From positions 24,098-88,097 of the forward strand of contig NJBF01000012.1 in NCBI GenBank assembly GCA_003144275.1: a stretch of 64,000 bases of DNA, given 5' to 3'. The translations under genes and the position numbers were made by a program. A model generated the notes under the pieces. That model was not told the origin of the DNA. It searched no databases and saw only the letters and a list, made by a program, of their open reading frames with translations. The first letter of the stretch is position 1, and every line of letters starts with the position of its first letter. This DNA is from Candidatus Heimdallarchaeota archaeon B3_Heim (GTDB lineage Archaea > Asgardarchaeota > Heimdallarchaeia > Hodarchaeales > Hodarchaeaceae). Below, piece after piece: positions 8,989-18,195 of the stretch.

Positions 8989-10101
8989 ATGAAAATTGAA
9001 ACATTCGAATTAGAAAGAAGACAATCTGTTTGGGAGAATCGAGTCAAGTTTAATCTAACAGAAAGTGGTGTTCATCCTTACAATTTGACAGAAATTTTGA
9101 GTAAAGAGGAGATAGAAGACTTTCTTTCAATGAGGATTGGATATGGTCAAACCAATGGCTCAGATGAATTGCGTGAAACGATCAGTTGCATTTATCCAGG
9201 GTCAGACCTTGATAATGTATTGGTTACAAATGGGTCATCCGAGGCAAATTTTGTTACGATTTGGAGTTTGTTAGAACCTGGGGATGAGTTAATCTTAATG
9301 CTCCCTAATTATATGCAAATCTGGGGAATTGCACGATCGTTTGGAATTAAGGTTCGGCCATTCCACCTAAAAGAAGAGCTAAATTGGCAGCCAGATATGG
9401 TAGAAGTACGATCTTTGATTTCTCCAAAAACAAAGATGATTGCAGTTTGCAATCCTAATAATCCAACTGGAGCCGTATTAAGTGAAAAAGCAATGGAAGA
9501 GCTGATTACTTTTGCCAAAGAGTCAGATGCTTGGTTGTATGCCGATGAAGTTTATAGAGGTGCGGAATTAGATGGTGAAGAATCGCCTACTTTTTGGGGT
9601 CGTTATAATAAATCCATCATAGCGTGTGGCCTTTCTAAATCTTATGCTCTTCCTGGATTAAGGATTGGTTGGCTAGTAGGCCCGAAGTCTTTTATTGAGA
9701 AGGCGTGGTCTTATCATGATTATACATCAATAGCCTCTGGATACCTTAGTAATTGGATAGCTACTAAAGCTCTGCAACCTGAAATGCGAATGAAAATACT
9801 AACTCGGAATAGGGACATGTTAAAGGAGAATTTACTAGTTTTACAAAAATGGGTGGATGATCGAGAAGACAAATTTGTCTTTATTCCCCCTCGAGCAGGA
9901 GGGCTGGCATTCTTGCGCTATAAGTTCTCTATAAACTCCACGAAGCTAACCACGAAACTTCGTGAAGAAAAAAGCTGTTTCATAGTAGCTGGGGATTGTT
10001 TCGGAATGGATGGTTATATACGAATCGGAATCGGTTCTGAAAAGGAGTATTTTATTGCAGGTCTTGAATTATTAAGTGAAATGATAGATGAGCTCACTTG
10101 A
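8989..10101 (+). CDS. Class I/II aminotransferase, operon partner of the OCD-like gene
   Basis: A 370-residue fold-type I PLP enzyme with NPNNPTGAVL near 155-164, YADEVYRG near 184-191, and SKSYALPGLRIGW with the Schiff-base lysine K217. The N-terminus is short, like the capreomycidine-synthase/threonine-phosphate-decarboxylase branch as well as plain aminotransferases, so the substrate is open. The start ATG follows TTGGAG at 8974-8979, nine bases upstream. Its place behind the hydrolase and OCD-like genes suggests a small pathway for making or degrading a non-standard or cyclic amino acid. That pathway is inferred only from context. Confidence 0.85.
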   Translation: MKIETFELERRQSVWENRVKFNLTESGVHPYNLTEILSKEEIEDFLSMRIGYGQTNGSDELRETISCIYPGSDLDNVLVTNGSSEANFVTIWSLLEPGDELILMLPNYMQIWGIARSFGIKVRPFHLKEELNWQPDMVEVRSLISPKTKMIAVCNPNNPTGAVLSEKAMEELITFAKESDAWLYADEVYRGAELDGEESPTFWGRYNKSIIACGLSKSYALPGLRIGWLVGPKSFIEKAWSYHDYTSIASGYLSNWIATKALQPEMRMKILTRNRDMLKENLLVLQKWVDDREDKFVFIPPRAGGLAFLRYKFSINSTKLTTKLREEKSCFIVAGDCFGMDGYIRIGIGSEKEYFIAGLELLSEMIDELT

Positions 10102-10182
10102 GAAAAAAAAACTAGCCCTTGCGACTATAAACTCTTCTAAATTTGGGTATTGAAAAGTAGGGGTTAATTAAACCTTAAAAAC

Positions 10183-11274
10183 TCACGTTTCATCGAGAAT
10201 GTCTCTGGAAACTTTTGTTAGTGATACACACCCTGTCATTAACATGGCTTTTGCCAGAGTTTTTTGTAGAAAGTCCATTTGAAGACGGACACCTTCACTT
10301 CCTCCACCAACTGCAGCTCGAACAATATCTCTACCTATAAGAACTGCATCAGCCCCTAAAGCCAGCATCTTCAATACATCATAACCTGTTCTGACACCAC
10401 CATCAGCTACGATCATTGCACCTGTGCTCTTAAGTGCAGTAACAATCTCTGGCAATACATCGGCAGTTCCAGGAGTATGATCAAGAACACGACCTCCGTG
10501 ATTTGATACAACTATTGCTTTTGCTCCCGCATCAACTGCATCTACCGCATCTTCCACACACATTACTCCTTTAATAATCACAGGCAAAGAGGTCGAATTC
10601 ACCAGATCGGTAATTTCTTCAGGAGTTTTCCGAAACACTGGTTTATTATTCGTACGCATGGCATAACTACCAGCTCCATCTGTATCAACTCCAACTGCTG
10701 TGGTTCCACATAATTCTGCCTTATTAAAAAATTGTTTTATTATGGTCTGTTCTCGGGGTTTAACAATCTTCACACCACCAGCATTCCCTTCTGCTATCGC
10801 ATCAAGACCATAAGATTTTTCTAATGAGTAGGTAAATGTATCTCCACGCCATCCAATTGTTCCCGCATCTCGACAACCGTTGATTACTGCATGACAAAAT
10901 TCTCTCTCTGTGATGACTGAATCACCCCCAAATGAATTTACTCCTGAGACCGAAGCAGACATAATTGGCATCGAAATATCTTTACCAAAGAAATTAAATC
11001 GTGTATCGGGTTCTGAAAGGGCGATCTGATCGCTATCTATAAGTTTCATCTTGAGATTAAGTTTACGGAGTGCTAACCAATTATTATGAAATGAAGCTCC
11101 GCTACCAATACCACCAAACCCTAACCGTCTACCATAATGCTGACCTTGACAAAATCGGGTTGGTCCACCATCACAGTCTTTATAGACCATACAAAATTGA
11201 GCTGCCTTTAATTTTTCTCTGGCTTTATTACGAACATCTTCTAAAGTCATTTCATTCGTCGTCATATTTATCAC
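10183..11274 (-). CDS. FMN-dependent alpha-hydroxy-acid oxidase/dehydrogenase family protein
   Basis: A TIM-barrel flavoenzyme of the lactate oxidase/glycolate oxidase/type 2 IPP isomerase superfamily. It has an active-site K235 in PVIIKGV, catalytic SNHGGR (H259, R262), phosphate-binding ADGGVRTG near 290 and LIGRD near 312. The N-terminus has cysteines C28, C34 and C42 around YKDCDGGPTRFCQG before a GFGGIGSGASFHNN segment, as in the anaerobe-type subgroup. The probable reaction is oxidation of a 2-hydroxy acid to the 2-oxo acid. It lies 29 bases after korB on the same strand, so it could supply 2-oxo acids to that enzyme (inference). Three nearby in-frame starts make the exact N-terminus uncertain. 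Confidence 0.85.
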   Translation of the reverse strand: MINMTTNEMTLEDVRNKAREKLKAAQFCMVYKDCDGGPTRFCQGQHYGRRLGFGGIGSGASFHNNWLALRKLNLKMKLIDSDQIALSEPDTRFNFFGKDISMPIMSASVSGVNSFGGDSVITEREFCHAVINGCRDAGTIGWRGDTFTYSLEKSYGLDAIAEGNAGGVKIVKPREQTIIKQFFNKAELCGTTAVGVDTDGAGSYAMRTNNKPVFRKTPEEITDLVNSTSLPVIIKGVMCVEDAVDAVDAGAKAIVVSNHGGRVLDHTPGTADVLPEIVTALKSTGAMIVADGGVRTGYDVLKMLALGADAVLIGRDIVRAAVGGGSEGVRLQMDFLQKTLAKAMLMTGCVSLTKVSRDILDET

Positions 11275-11303
11275 GGAGTTTATATCGCATTAAATAATTT
11301 TTT

Positions 11304-12164
11304 TTAACGGAAAGAGTTTATCAAAGTTTTTAACTTCTCTTTTGATAAGTCACGTTCCCATAGGGGACGAGAATCATTTTTGTAAATTTGTATGTTATCT
11401 TCGTAAGTAGGTCGTTCATTGATATAAAATACACCAAGAGGAAGTTTACTTCGTTCTAAGGCTCTTCCAATTGCTTCTTTTTGATCAAATGGTGTGTAGG
11501 AATCTTCAAGATAGTAGGTATTTTCTCTATACCATTGATATGTATTTATTCGGTTGAAACTTACACATGGACTGAACAAATCAATGAAAGCGTACCCTTT
11601 GTGGGCTATTGCTTTCTTCAGAATCTCTTTTGTCTGTTCTGCATGTCCTACAAATGCTCTGGCCACAAATGATGCATTTTGTGCAATTGCCACGGCAATA
11701 GGATTGAAAGGGGTATTGTACACACCTAGTGTCTGAACTCCCGTCTTCACCCCAATTTCACTAGTTGGTGATGCTTGCCCTTTGGTTAAACCATATACGG
11801 CATTATCATGAACAATATTGACAATAGAAGGATTGTACCTCATTGTGTGTAAAAAGTGATTACCTCCTTCACTATATGTACACCCATCTCCAGAGATAGC
11901 AAACACTGAAAGTTCTGGATTTGAAGCTTTAATTGCCAAAGCATTTGAGAGATAACGGCCATGTAATCCATTGATCATGTTCCCCTCAATGAAATGACTA
12001 AACTTCCCCGCTTGACCAATCCCAGTAACTATCACTGCATTGTTGGGAGTAATATTAAGATCAGTTAAGGTCTCTTTTAGAATTTTCAAGGCAGGATAAT
12101 TACCACATCCGGGACACCAGTGTACTTCTACCTCTCTATCAAAATCTGAAGAATTTACCATCAT
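11304..12164 (-). CDS. korB: 2-oxoacid:ferredoxin oxidoreductase, beta subunit
   Basis: The thiamine-diphosphate subunit of a 2-oxoacid:ferredoxin oxidoreductase. HWCPGCGNYP near residue 15 and the ThDP/Mg motif SGDGCTYSEGG near 95 are diagnostic. At 286 residues it fits the beta subunit of the two-subunit (archaeal/2-oxoglutarate) type. It overlaps the alpha gene by four bases (ATGA), which indicates translational coupling. It decarboxylates a 2-oxoacid with CoA and reduces ferredoxin in the cytoplasm. 2-Oxoglutarate is the default guess from subunit layout, but broad 2-oxoacid specificity is common in archaea. Confidence 0.92.
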   Translation of the reverse strand: MMVNSSDFDREVEVHWCPGCGNYPALKILKETLTDLNITPNNAVIVTGIGQAGKFSHFIEGNMINGLHGRYLSNALAIKASNPELSVFAISGDGCTYSEGGNHFLHTMRYNPSIVNIVHDNAVYGLTKGQASPTSEIGVKTGVQTLGVYNTPFNPIAVAIAQNASFVARAFVGHAEQTKEILKKAIAHKGYAFIDLFSPCVSFNRINTYQWYRENTYYLEDSYTPFDQKEAIGRALERSKLPLGVFYINERPTYEDNIQIYKNDSRPLWERDLSKEKLKTLINSFR

Positions 12165-13891
12165 TTCAACTCCTTTTCTAACTCTTTTACCAACTCTTCA
12201 ATTGAAAAAGGATAACCCGTATATTTGAGGACTTTCCTGGTCATTTTAATTCCAAATTCTAAATATAATTGCTGTGCAAACTGTCCTGTAGCATTATTTT
12301 CTACCATGACTATCTTTTTTGCTTTTTTCAAGTAGTCACTTGTTGATCTATGAATGGGATAAACTTGGGAAAAGTGAAGATAGGATAATGAATGCCCTTT
12401 TTTTCCTAATTCTGTAATCGCACCTTTGACGTTATGAAAAGTACTTCCCCAACTGATTACTAAAACCTCATCCTCAGAATTACCAAGGAAATTTGGTTTA
12501 ATCGCTACTTCTTTTAACTGTTGAAGTTTTTTAAACATTTTATCAACCATGTTTTTCCTGATAACAGGATCCTCGGTTATTTGTGAGTTTTGTGTATGAG
12601 TATGGCTATCTACTCGAATAAAACCTTCACCTCTCCCAGGAATCCCCCGTGGAGAAATTCCATCCTCAGTGAATTGATAACGTTGGTAACCTGACTGAGT
12701 CTCGATAAGATGTTTTTCTACTATTGTATTTTCATAATCCAGTGAAGGAAGATTATAACTTGTGTTAATGAAATAATGATCCGTTAGTATGATAACGGGG
12801 ACCTGATATTTGGCTGCAATATTAAATGCTTGTTGGGTCATTAAAAAAGCTTCTTTAAGAGTACCAGGCGCATAAATCACTCTAGGAAAATCTCCATGTC
12901 CCGAATAAAGTACAAGTTCCAAATCACCTTGCTCTGTTCTCGTGGGCATTCCAGTTGCAGGGCCAGGACGCTGACCGAGATGTATGATTAAAGGCATCTC
13001 TGTTACTCCAGCTAGGGATAATCCCTCTGTCATTAAGGCAAAACCGCCCCCTGATGTGGTTACTAATGCTCTTGCACCCGCATACCATGCCCCAAAAGCT
13101 TTGTTTATGGCACTGATTTCATCTTCTGTTTGATCAGAAACGATTCCAAATTTCAAACGATTTCTTGCTAAGAAGGCTCCAACACCCGTACTCGGAGCCA
13201 TTGGATAGAAAATGACATAATTACATCCTCCAGCAATTGCGCCTAAAGCTACCGCATCCCGACCAGAAAGATATAGTTCTGAACTTACAGAAGGCTGATT
13301 AATGAGACTAGGTAAAGGTGGTAACTGATTACTTGACATTATTTCATCAGCAAGATCACAACCTCGTTTTACTGCCTCTATATTATTATTAACAATCTTC
13401 TCTCCCTTTGATTGAAAACGATCGGCCATTAATCCAGCAATTAGCTGACGATCAGTCTGTAATAATCCTGCAAGAACACCGACAGCAACGCTATTTGAGT
13501 ATACACGATGACCAATTTCTTCAGCTACTGCCTCATAGTTGACATCCACCAGAATACAGGATTGAGCATCAGAATTACTCTCAAACAGCTTTTTATTTCC
13601 AATAATACAGCTAATTGACGATAATCGATTTTTTACATGAGAAACCGCCTCTCGAGTAAACGGCACAAGAATGTCAATTTTTTCACAATAGGATTGAACT
13701 CTATTTGTAGATACACGAATAGTTGTAGAATTTGTACCTCCTCGAACCCGAGACATGAACTCTTGCGTTGAGAAAACGTGAAATCCAGATTTTTTTAAGG
13801 CACTGGTAAGAAGAGTTTCAACCGTGGCAATGCCTTGTCCAGCAGCACCGCACAGAACAATCGAAATCGAATCACTGAATTCAATAGCCAT
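12161..13891 (-). CDS. korA: 2-oxoacid:ferredoxin oxidoreductase, fused gamma-alpha subunit
   Basis: This 576-residue protein joins the gamma domain (residues 1-190: VLCGAAGQGIATVE, RGGTNSTTIRVS) to the alpha domain (about 200-576: YPMAPSTGVGAF, TSGGGFALMTEGLSLAGV, GPATGMPTRTEQ). This fusion is normal in the archaeal two-subunit enzymes. The alpha part binds substrate and the gamma part helps hold CoA. The canonical YPITPSS motif appears here as YPMAPST, a departure that may bear on specificity. It is translated together with korB (4-base overlap). A 158-base gap separates it from the aldehyde dehydrogenase gene upstream, so it may have its own promoter. Confidence 0.92.
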   Translation of the reverse strand: MAIEFSDSISIVLCGAAGQGIATVETLLTSALKKSGFHVFSTQEFMSRVRGGTNSTTIRVSTNRVQSYCEKIDILVPFTREAVSHVKNRLSSISCIIGNKKLFESNSDAQSCILVDVNYEAVAEEIGHRVYSNSVAVGVLAGLLQTDRQLIAGLMADRFQSKGEKIVNNNIEAVKRGCDLADEIMSSNQLPPLPSLINQPSVSSELYLSGRDAVALGAIAGGCNYVIFYPMAPSTGVGAFLARNRLKFGIVSDQTEDEISAINKAFGAWYAGARALVTTSGGGFALMTEGLSLAGVTEMPLIIHLGQRPGPATGMPTRTEQGDLELVLYSGHGDFPRVIYAPGTLKEAFLMTQQAFNIAAKYQVPVIILTDHYFINTSYNLPSLDYENTIVEKHLIETQSGYQRYQFTEDGISPRGIPGRGEGFIRVDSHTHTQNSQITEDPVIRKNMVDKMFKKLQQLKEVAIKPNFLGNSEDEVLVISWGSTFHNVKGAITELGKKGHSLSYLHFSQVYPIHRSTSDYLKKAKKIVMVENNATGQFAQQLYLEFGIKMTRKVLKYTGYPFSIEELVKELEKELK

Positions 13892-14049
13892 TTTCTATTA
13901 CTCACATCCTCAGAAAACTACTTCCAGCCGAAAATTAAATGACTGTTAGGAGGTAAGGCTTGTAATAGTCACCTTGCGACTATTTTATTTGTCTAACTAC
14001 ATTTTGTTGTGAGTTGCAGTACGATAAAAAATAGGAAGAAACGTGAAAT

Positions 14050-15417
14050 TTAGCGTATGTAGATAGTTTTCACATTAGTAAATTCTCGTATTCCATAGTA
14101 GGATAATTCTCTTCCGTAACCTGATTCCTTTATTCCCCCAAAAGGCAATCGTGGATCGGAGCGTACATAAGCATTAACAAAACAGGCTCCTGCTTCTAAT
14201 TCTTGAGTAGCTATCCGTTCTCCTTTCTTAAGATCTTCAGTAAATACTGCAGCCCCTAATCCAAACACTGTATCATTTGCTACTCGTTTTGCTTCAGCTT
14301 CATCCTTTACAGGAATAATTGCAGCTACAGGGCCAAACAGCTCTTCATCGTATGCAGGCATTCCCTTCCTAACATCGCTTAACACTGTTGGTGGATAAAA
14401 AGCTCCTTTATCATCAGGAATCTCCGCCCCTAATAACACTTTTGCTCCTTTTGCGATACTATTCTGAACTTGTTCATGAAGCTCATCACGAAGATCATGT
14501 CGTGCTTGTGGACCAACAGAAACATTTTCACGTAGAGGATCTCCCATTTTACGGTTTTTCATGTTATAAACATATAACTCTTCAAACTTCTTTAGCTGAG
14601 ACTCAACAACAATAAATCTCTTTGCAGCTATGCAGCTTTGGCCTGAATTAATCATCCGACTAGAGACACAAGTAAGAACTGTTTCTTCAATGTTTGCATC
14701 TTCAAGGATAACATATGGATCACTTCCTCCCAACTCTAATAGCGAACGTTTCAACATTCCACCTGCTTTTGAGGCTACGGCTCTTCCCGCAAATCCACTC
14801 CCAGTTAACGTAACTGCTTTAATAATTGGATTTTCAATTATAGCGTTTACTTTGCGGCTTCCCACTAGTAGTGTTCGGAAAATATTTTTTGGAAACCCTG
14901 CTTGATGGAAGACTTCCTCTATCGCTAGAGCACTTCCCGGTACATTACTAGCATGTTTCAATACTCCACCATTTCCAGCCATTAAGGTGGGTGCAATAAA
15001 TCGAAGAGCCTGCCAGAAAGGGAAATTCCAAGGCATGACAGCCAGGATAATACCTAGAGGTTGGTATGAGATAAAACTCTTTGACGCATCAGTTTCTATT
15101 ATTTCAGATTTTAACTGATTTTCTGCCTCCTCTGCATAATACTCACACACCCAAGCACATTTCTCAATCTCTGCACGGCCATCAACAATGGGTTTTCCCA
15201 TCTCGAGAGCCATAATTTTAGCATATCTATCCTTATTCTCACGAAGAACTTTTGCTGCATTGAACATCAATTTCTTTCTATGTTCAAAACTTGTCTTTCT
15301 CCAACGTAAATATTCCTCTTGTACACTCTCAAGAATATCCTTAACCTCTATTTCAGTCATTTCCGGATACTCGCTTACAACTTCATTATTGAACGGGTTT
15401 ATCACTTTTAGCGTCAT
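14050..15417 (-). CDS. Aldehyde dehydrogenase, succinate-semialdehyde dehydrogenase-like
   Basis: An NAD(P)-dependent aldehyde dehydrogenase of 455 residues. Visible are PWNFPFWQ (catalytic-site Asn N131), TLTGSGFAGRAV (cofactor loop), the general base E228 in LELGGSDPY, and the nucleophile C262 in NSGQSCIAAKR. The length and motifs match the short SSADH group (YneI/GabD1-like) that oxidises succinate semialdehyde to succinate. It lies 33 bases downstream of the ThDP-enzyme gene. That arrangement equals the cyanobacterial 2-oxoglutarate decarboxylase/SSADH pair. Substrate assignment rests on family resemblance and context. Confidence 0.88.
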   Translation of the reverse strand: MTLKVINPFNNEVVSEYPEMTEIEVKDILESVQEEYLRWRKTSFEHRKKLMFNAAKVLRENKDRYAKIMALEMGKPIVDGRAEIEKCAWVCEYYAEEAENQLKSEIIETDASKSFISYQPLGIILAVMPWNFPFWQALRFIAPTLMAGNGGVLKHASNVPGSALAIEEVFHQAGFPKNIFRTLLVGSRKVNAIIENPIIKAVTLTGSGFAGRAVASKAGGMLKRSLLELGGSDPYVILEDANIEETVLTCVSSRMINSGQSCIAAKRFIVVESQLKKFEELYVYNMKNRKMGDPLRENVSVGPQARHDLRDELHEQVQNSIAKGAKVLLGAEIPDDKGAFYPPTVLSDVRKGMPAYDEELFGPVAAIIPVKDEAEAKRVANDTVFGLGAAVFTEDLKKGERIATQELEAGACFVNAYVRSDPRLPFGGIKESGYGRELSYYGIREFTNVKTIYIR

Positions 15418-15450
15418 ATTTATTCCTTTCCTGTCATTTTTAAACCATTA

Positions 15451-17106
15451 TTACTCTAGAAGACAAAGTCTCTCTCCTAGTTCCTGAATTAAAACTCTCT
15501 CATTATCCGAATAATCCACTGGGACATCTATCAGATGTACTCCTGGAGTATTGAGCTTCTGTTTTAACACCACATGTAAATCATCTTCAGGCTGGAGTTT
15601 GTAACCAGTTGCACCATAACTCTCCGCATATTTGCAAAAATCGGGATTAGAGAAACCTAATCCGAAGTTTGTAAACCCCATTGCACTCTGTTTCCACTTT
15701 ATCATCCCGTACGCACTATCATTTAAGATTAAAATAACTAAATCGAGTTTCATGCGCACTGCAGTTTCAAGCTCTTGAGAATTCATCATAAATCCCCCAT
15801 CCCCCAAAATAGCCATTATTCTTTTAGTAGGATGAACTAATTTTGCTCCTATAGCGCTAGGTAATCCTGCACCCATGGTTGCCAAAGCATTATCCAAGAG
15901 AACCGAATTGGGATTATGTGCTTTATAATTTCGTGCAAACCAAATTTTATACACTCCATTATCTAGGCAAATTATTCCGTCAGACGGCATTGCATCGCGG
16001 ACTTCGCCTACGATTTTCTGGGGGTAAAGTGGGAAATTTTCAAGGGATTCCCCTTCTGCTATATGGGTTTCTAGGTGGGATTTTACCTGAAGAAAATATT
16101 CAAAATCCCAATCCTGTGGAATTATTTGCTCTTTAATCTGCCAAATGCTATTTGCAATGTCACCAATTACTTCTAATTGGGGAAAATAAACTTCATCGAC
16201 CGCAGCAGACAGAAAATTAATATGAATGACTTGAACAGGATTCCGTTCATCCATAATAAATGGAGGTTTTTCCACTACATCGTGTCCAACATTTAGAATG
16301 AGATCTGCATGATTAATTGCACAATGGATGTAATCTTGGAAAGATAGCGCTGTTGTACCAAGATATTGGGGGTGTCTCTCATCAATAACTCCTTTACCCA
16401 TTTGTGTATTAATGAATGGAATTCCTGTTTTATCGACAAATTCCCTTAACATATTTTGGGTTCTCTTGCGGTTAGCTCCGGCTCCAATCACGATAAGTGG
16501 ACGTTTTGCTTGTTCTAACATTCTGACAGCGGTTTGAATGGCTTTAATTTCAGCAGTTGGTCTTCGCACTTGACTAACTGGAAAAATTCTACACGAAGTA
16601 TCTTCTCGAGCAATATCTTCTGGTAATTCAATATGGACTGCCCCAGGTCTTTCCTCTTCCGCGATTCTAAAAGCTTCCCTCACAATTGCTGGTATAGTGT
16701 TTCCATTAACTATCTGCTTAGTATATTTAGTCAAAGGTTGCATCATATGGACAATATCTACAATTTGAAACTGTCCCTGCTTACTTTGCTTTATCGGTTT
16801 CTGTCCTGTTAGCATCAACATAGGCATTGCACCTAATTGAGCATAAGCTGCTGCAGTGACAAAATTTGTAGCACCTGGGCCTAAAGTGGACAAGCATACC
16901 CCAGTTTTACCTGTTAATCGTCCATACGTCGCAGCCATAAAACCAGCTGCTTGTTCGTGTCGGGTTAGGATCAATGATATACTAGATGTACGGAGTGATT
17001 CCAGAAAATCTAAGTTTTCCTCTCCTGGCACACCGAAGATGTATTTCACTCCTTCGTTTTCCAACGCCTTCACAAGAAGATCTGAAGCTTTCAAGATTAT
17101 CCCCAA
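15451..17106 (-). CDS. ThDP-dependent enzyme, acetolactate synthase-like (candidate 2-oxoglutarate decarboxylase)
   Basis: A 551-residue enzyme with the three ThDP-family domains: N-terminal ENEGVKYIFGVPGEEN with catalytic Glu E51 in TRHEQAAGFMA, a middle domain (PLIVIGAGANRKRT), and the C-terminal cofactor motif GDGGFMMNSQELET with NDSAYGMIKWKQ. Standard annotation would be acetolactate synthase large subunit. No IlvN regulatory subunit is nearby, and the neighbour is an SSADH-like gene. The cyanobacterial 2-oxoglutarate decarboxylase has this same family, length and partner. Acetolactate synthesis and 2-oxoglutarate decarboxylation are both possible. It starts the minus-strand 2-oxoacid block. 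Confidence 0.85.
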   Translation of the reverse strand: MGIILKASDLLVKALENEGVKYIFGVPGEENLDFLESLRTSSISLILTRHEQAAGFMAATYGRLTGKTGVCLSTLGPGATNFVTAAAYAQLGAMPMLMLTGQKPIKQSKQGQFQIVDIVHMMQPLTKYTKQIVNGNTIPAIVREAFRIAEEERPGAVHIELPEDIAREDTSCRIFPVSQVRRPTAEIKAIQTAVRMLEQAKRPLIVIGAGANRKRTQNMLREFVDKTGIPFINTQMGKGVIDERHPQYLGTTALSFQDYIHCAINHADLILNVGHDVVEKPPFIMDERNPVQVIHINFLSAAVDEVYFPQLEVIGDIANSIWQIKEQIIPQDWDFEYFLQVKSHLETHIAEGESLENFPLYPQKIVGEVRDAMPSDGIICLDNGVYKIWFARNYKAHNPNSVLLDNALATMGAGLPSAIGAKLVHPTKRIMAILGDGGFMMNSQELETAVRMKLDLVILILNDSAYGMIKWKQSAMGFTNFGLGFSNPDFCKYAESYGATGYKLQPEDDLHVVLKQKLNTPGVHLIDVPVDYSDNERVLIQELGERLCLLE

Positions 17107-17324
17107 AATTCTATATGAAGTTTTCTAATAGCGATTCTTAGAACTAGTGAAATAATATTCGTAAAAACTCTTCGAGGATTGGAAAGAGAGAAGTTTCATC
17201 AAAAATGGATACTATTTTTTTAACTACTATTGAGGAACTGTTTGAAATTCTGGGATATATGACTTTTTAAGGCTAGACACTCAGATCCTTGCAAACGCGG
17301 ATATGAATTGGGGATATTATTCGG

Positions 17325-17699
17325 ATGAGTAATGGACTATCTATTGAAAGCACAGGAAACATCATTCTAAGCAAGATACTTGAAATATCTCTTCTTGTCG
17401 GAATGAGCGTGATTGTATCGTTTATTATTGCTCTGGTAATCGGTTCAGAGGATATAATTACTACCACGATTAATATAGTTGGTATATTCGGGTTAGTTGA
17501 GATTACATTCGGGTCTTTCTTTGGCATAGGATTCAGTGAAGTGGCATACGCGTCCCGATCCGCAGGAAATCCAATTTACGGTGAAATGTTATTCCGAGAT
17601 AGGTTGAATTACCGTTCGAAACAGCTTATGACTGGGTTTAATCTCATCATTTCAGGTGCGATATTACTTCTCTTTTCTGTAATGATGAGCAACATTTAG
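17325..17699 (+). CDS. Small membrane protein, three predicted helices
   Basis: A 124-residue hypothetical protein. Hydrophobic helices lie near residues 18-42 (ILEISLLVGMSVIVSFIIAL), 46-70 (IINIVGIFGLVEITFGSFFG-like) and 101-122 (LMTGFNLIISGAILLLFSVM), with a polar loop (SRSAGNPIYGEMLFRDRLNYRSKQ) between the second and third. I recognise no family. The loop has an RxxxYRSKQ pattern. It is convergent with the HIT gene, with 12 bases between them. Its reality is supported by clean hydrophobic/charged segmentation and an ATG start after a GGGGAT-rich stretch. Confidence 0.6.
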   Translation: MSNGLSIESTGNIILSKILEISLLVGMSVIVSFIIALVIGSEDIITTTINIVGIFGLVEITFGSFFGIGFSEVAYASRSAGNPIYGEMLFRDRLNYRSKQLMTGFNLIISGAILLLFSVMMSNI

Positions 17700-17711
17700 T
17701 CGCATTATGAG

Positions 17712-18131
17712 TCATTTTTTCAAATTATCAAGAAATGATCGTAATTGGGCAGTAACTTCAGGTTCTTCCACCAATTCCGTTTTTTGAGCCATAAAAACGA
17801 TATTATCGTTTTCAAATCTTGGTATCACATGGAAGTGGACATGCATGATTTCCTGCATAGCGACTTTTTCATTTGCCTGGTAAACATTTACTCCATCGCA
17901 TTTTAAGACTTGTTTAACCGCTTTCGTCACTCGACTGACAGTTGCTCCGACTGCTTTTGCATCCTCAACTTGAATATCGTATAAGGTTTCTGAATGAGCT
18001 TTGGGAATAATTAATGTATGTCCCCGTGCAATAGGGAAGATATCTAAGATAGCTATCGTTTTTTCATCTTCATACAATTTTATACTAGGCATTTCTCCTG
18101 CAATAATCTTACAAAAGATACATGAATCCAT
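17712..18131 (-). CDS. HIT-family nucleotide hydrolase (Hint-like)
   Basis: A 139-residue histidine-triad protein. The HIT motif HVHFHVIPR (H97, H99, H101) is intact. An N-terminal CIFCKII with H46 in KAHSE suggests the structural zinc site of the Hint branch. These cytoplasmic enzymes cleave AMP from adenosine phosphoramidates, dinucleotide polyphosphates or AMP-lysine adducts. It sits 64 bases after the RING-like zinc gene on the same strand and may share its transcript. Confidence 0.93.
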   Translation of the reverse strand: MDSCIFCKIIAGEMPSIKLYEDEKTIAILDIFPIARGHTLIIPKAHSETLYDIQVEDAKAVGATVSRVTKAVKQVLKCDGVNVYQANEKVAMQEIMHVHFHVIPRFENDNIVFMAQKTELVEEPEVTAQLRSFLDNLKK

Positions 18132-18195
18132 TTAACATACCTCTTCCGATCGAAAGTAAACCATAAACTATAGAATAATAATATTTTGATCAATA

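Noticed and set aside
14388..14905. Plus-strand frames opposite the aldehyde dehydrogenase gene
   Set aside because: The minus-strand enzyme is unmistakable, and these frames are its antisense shadows.
15451..17106. Plain acetolactate synthase for branched-chain synthesis
   Set aside because: Not excluded, but no IlvN, IlvC or IlvD gene is nearby, and the SSADH-like partner favours another reaction, so it is reported only as acetolactate synthase-like.
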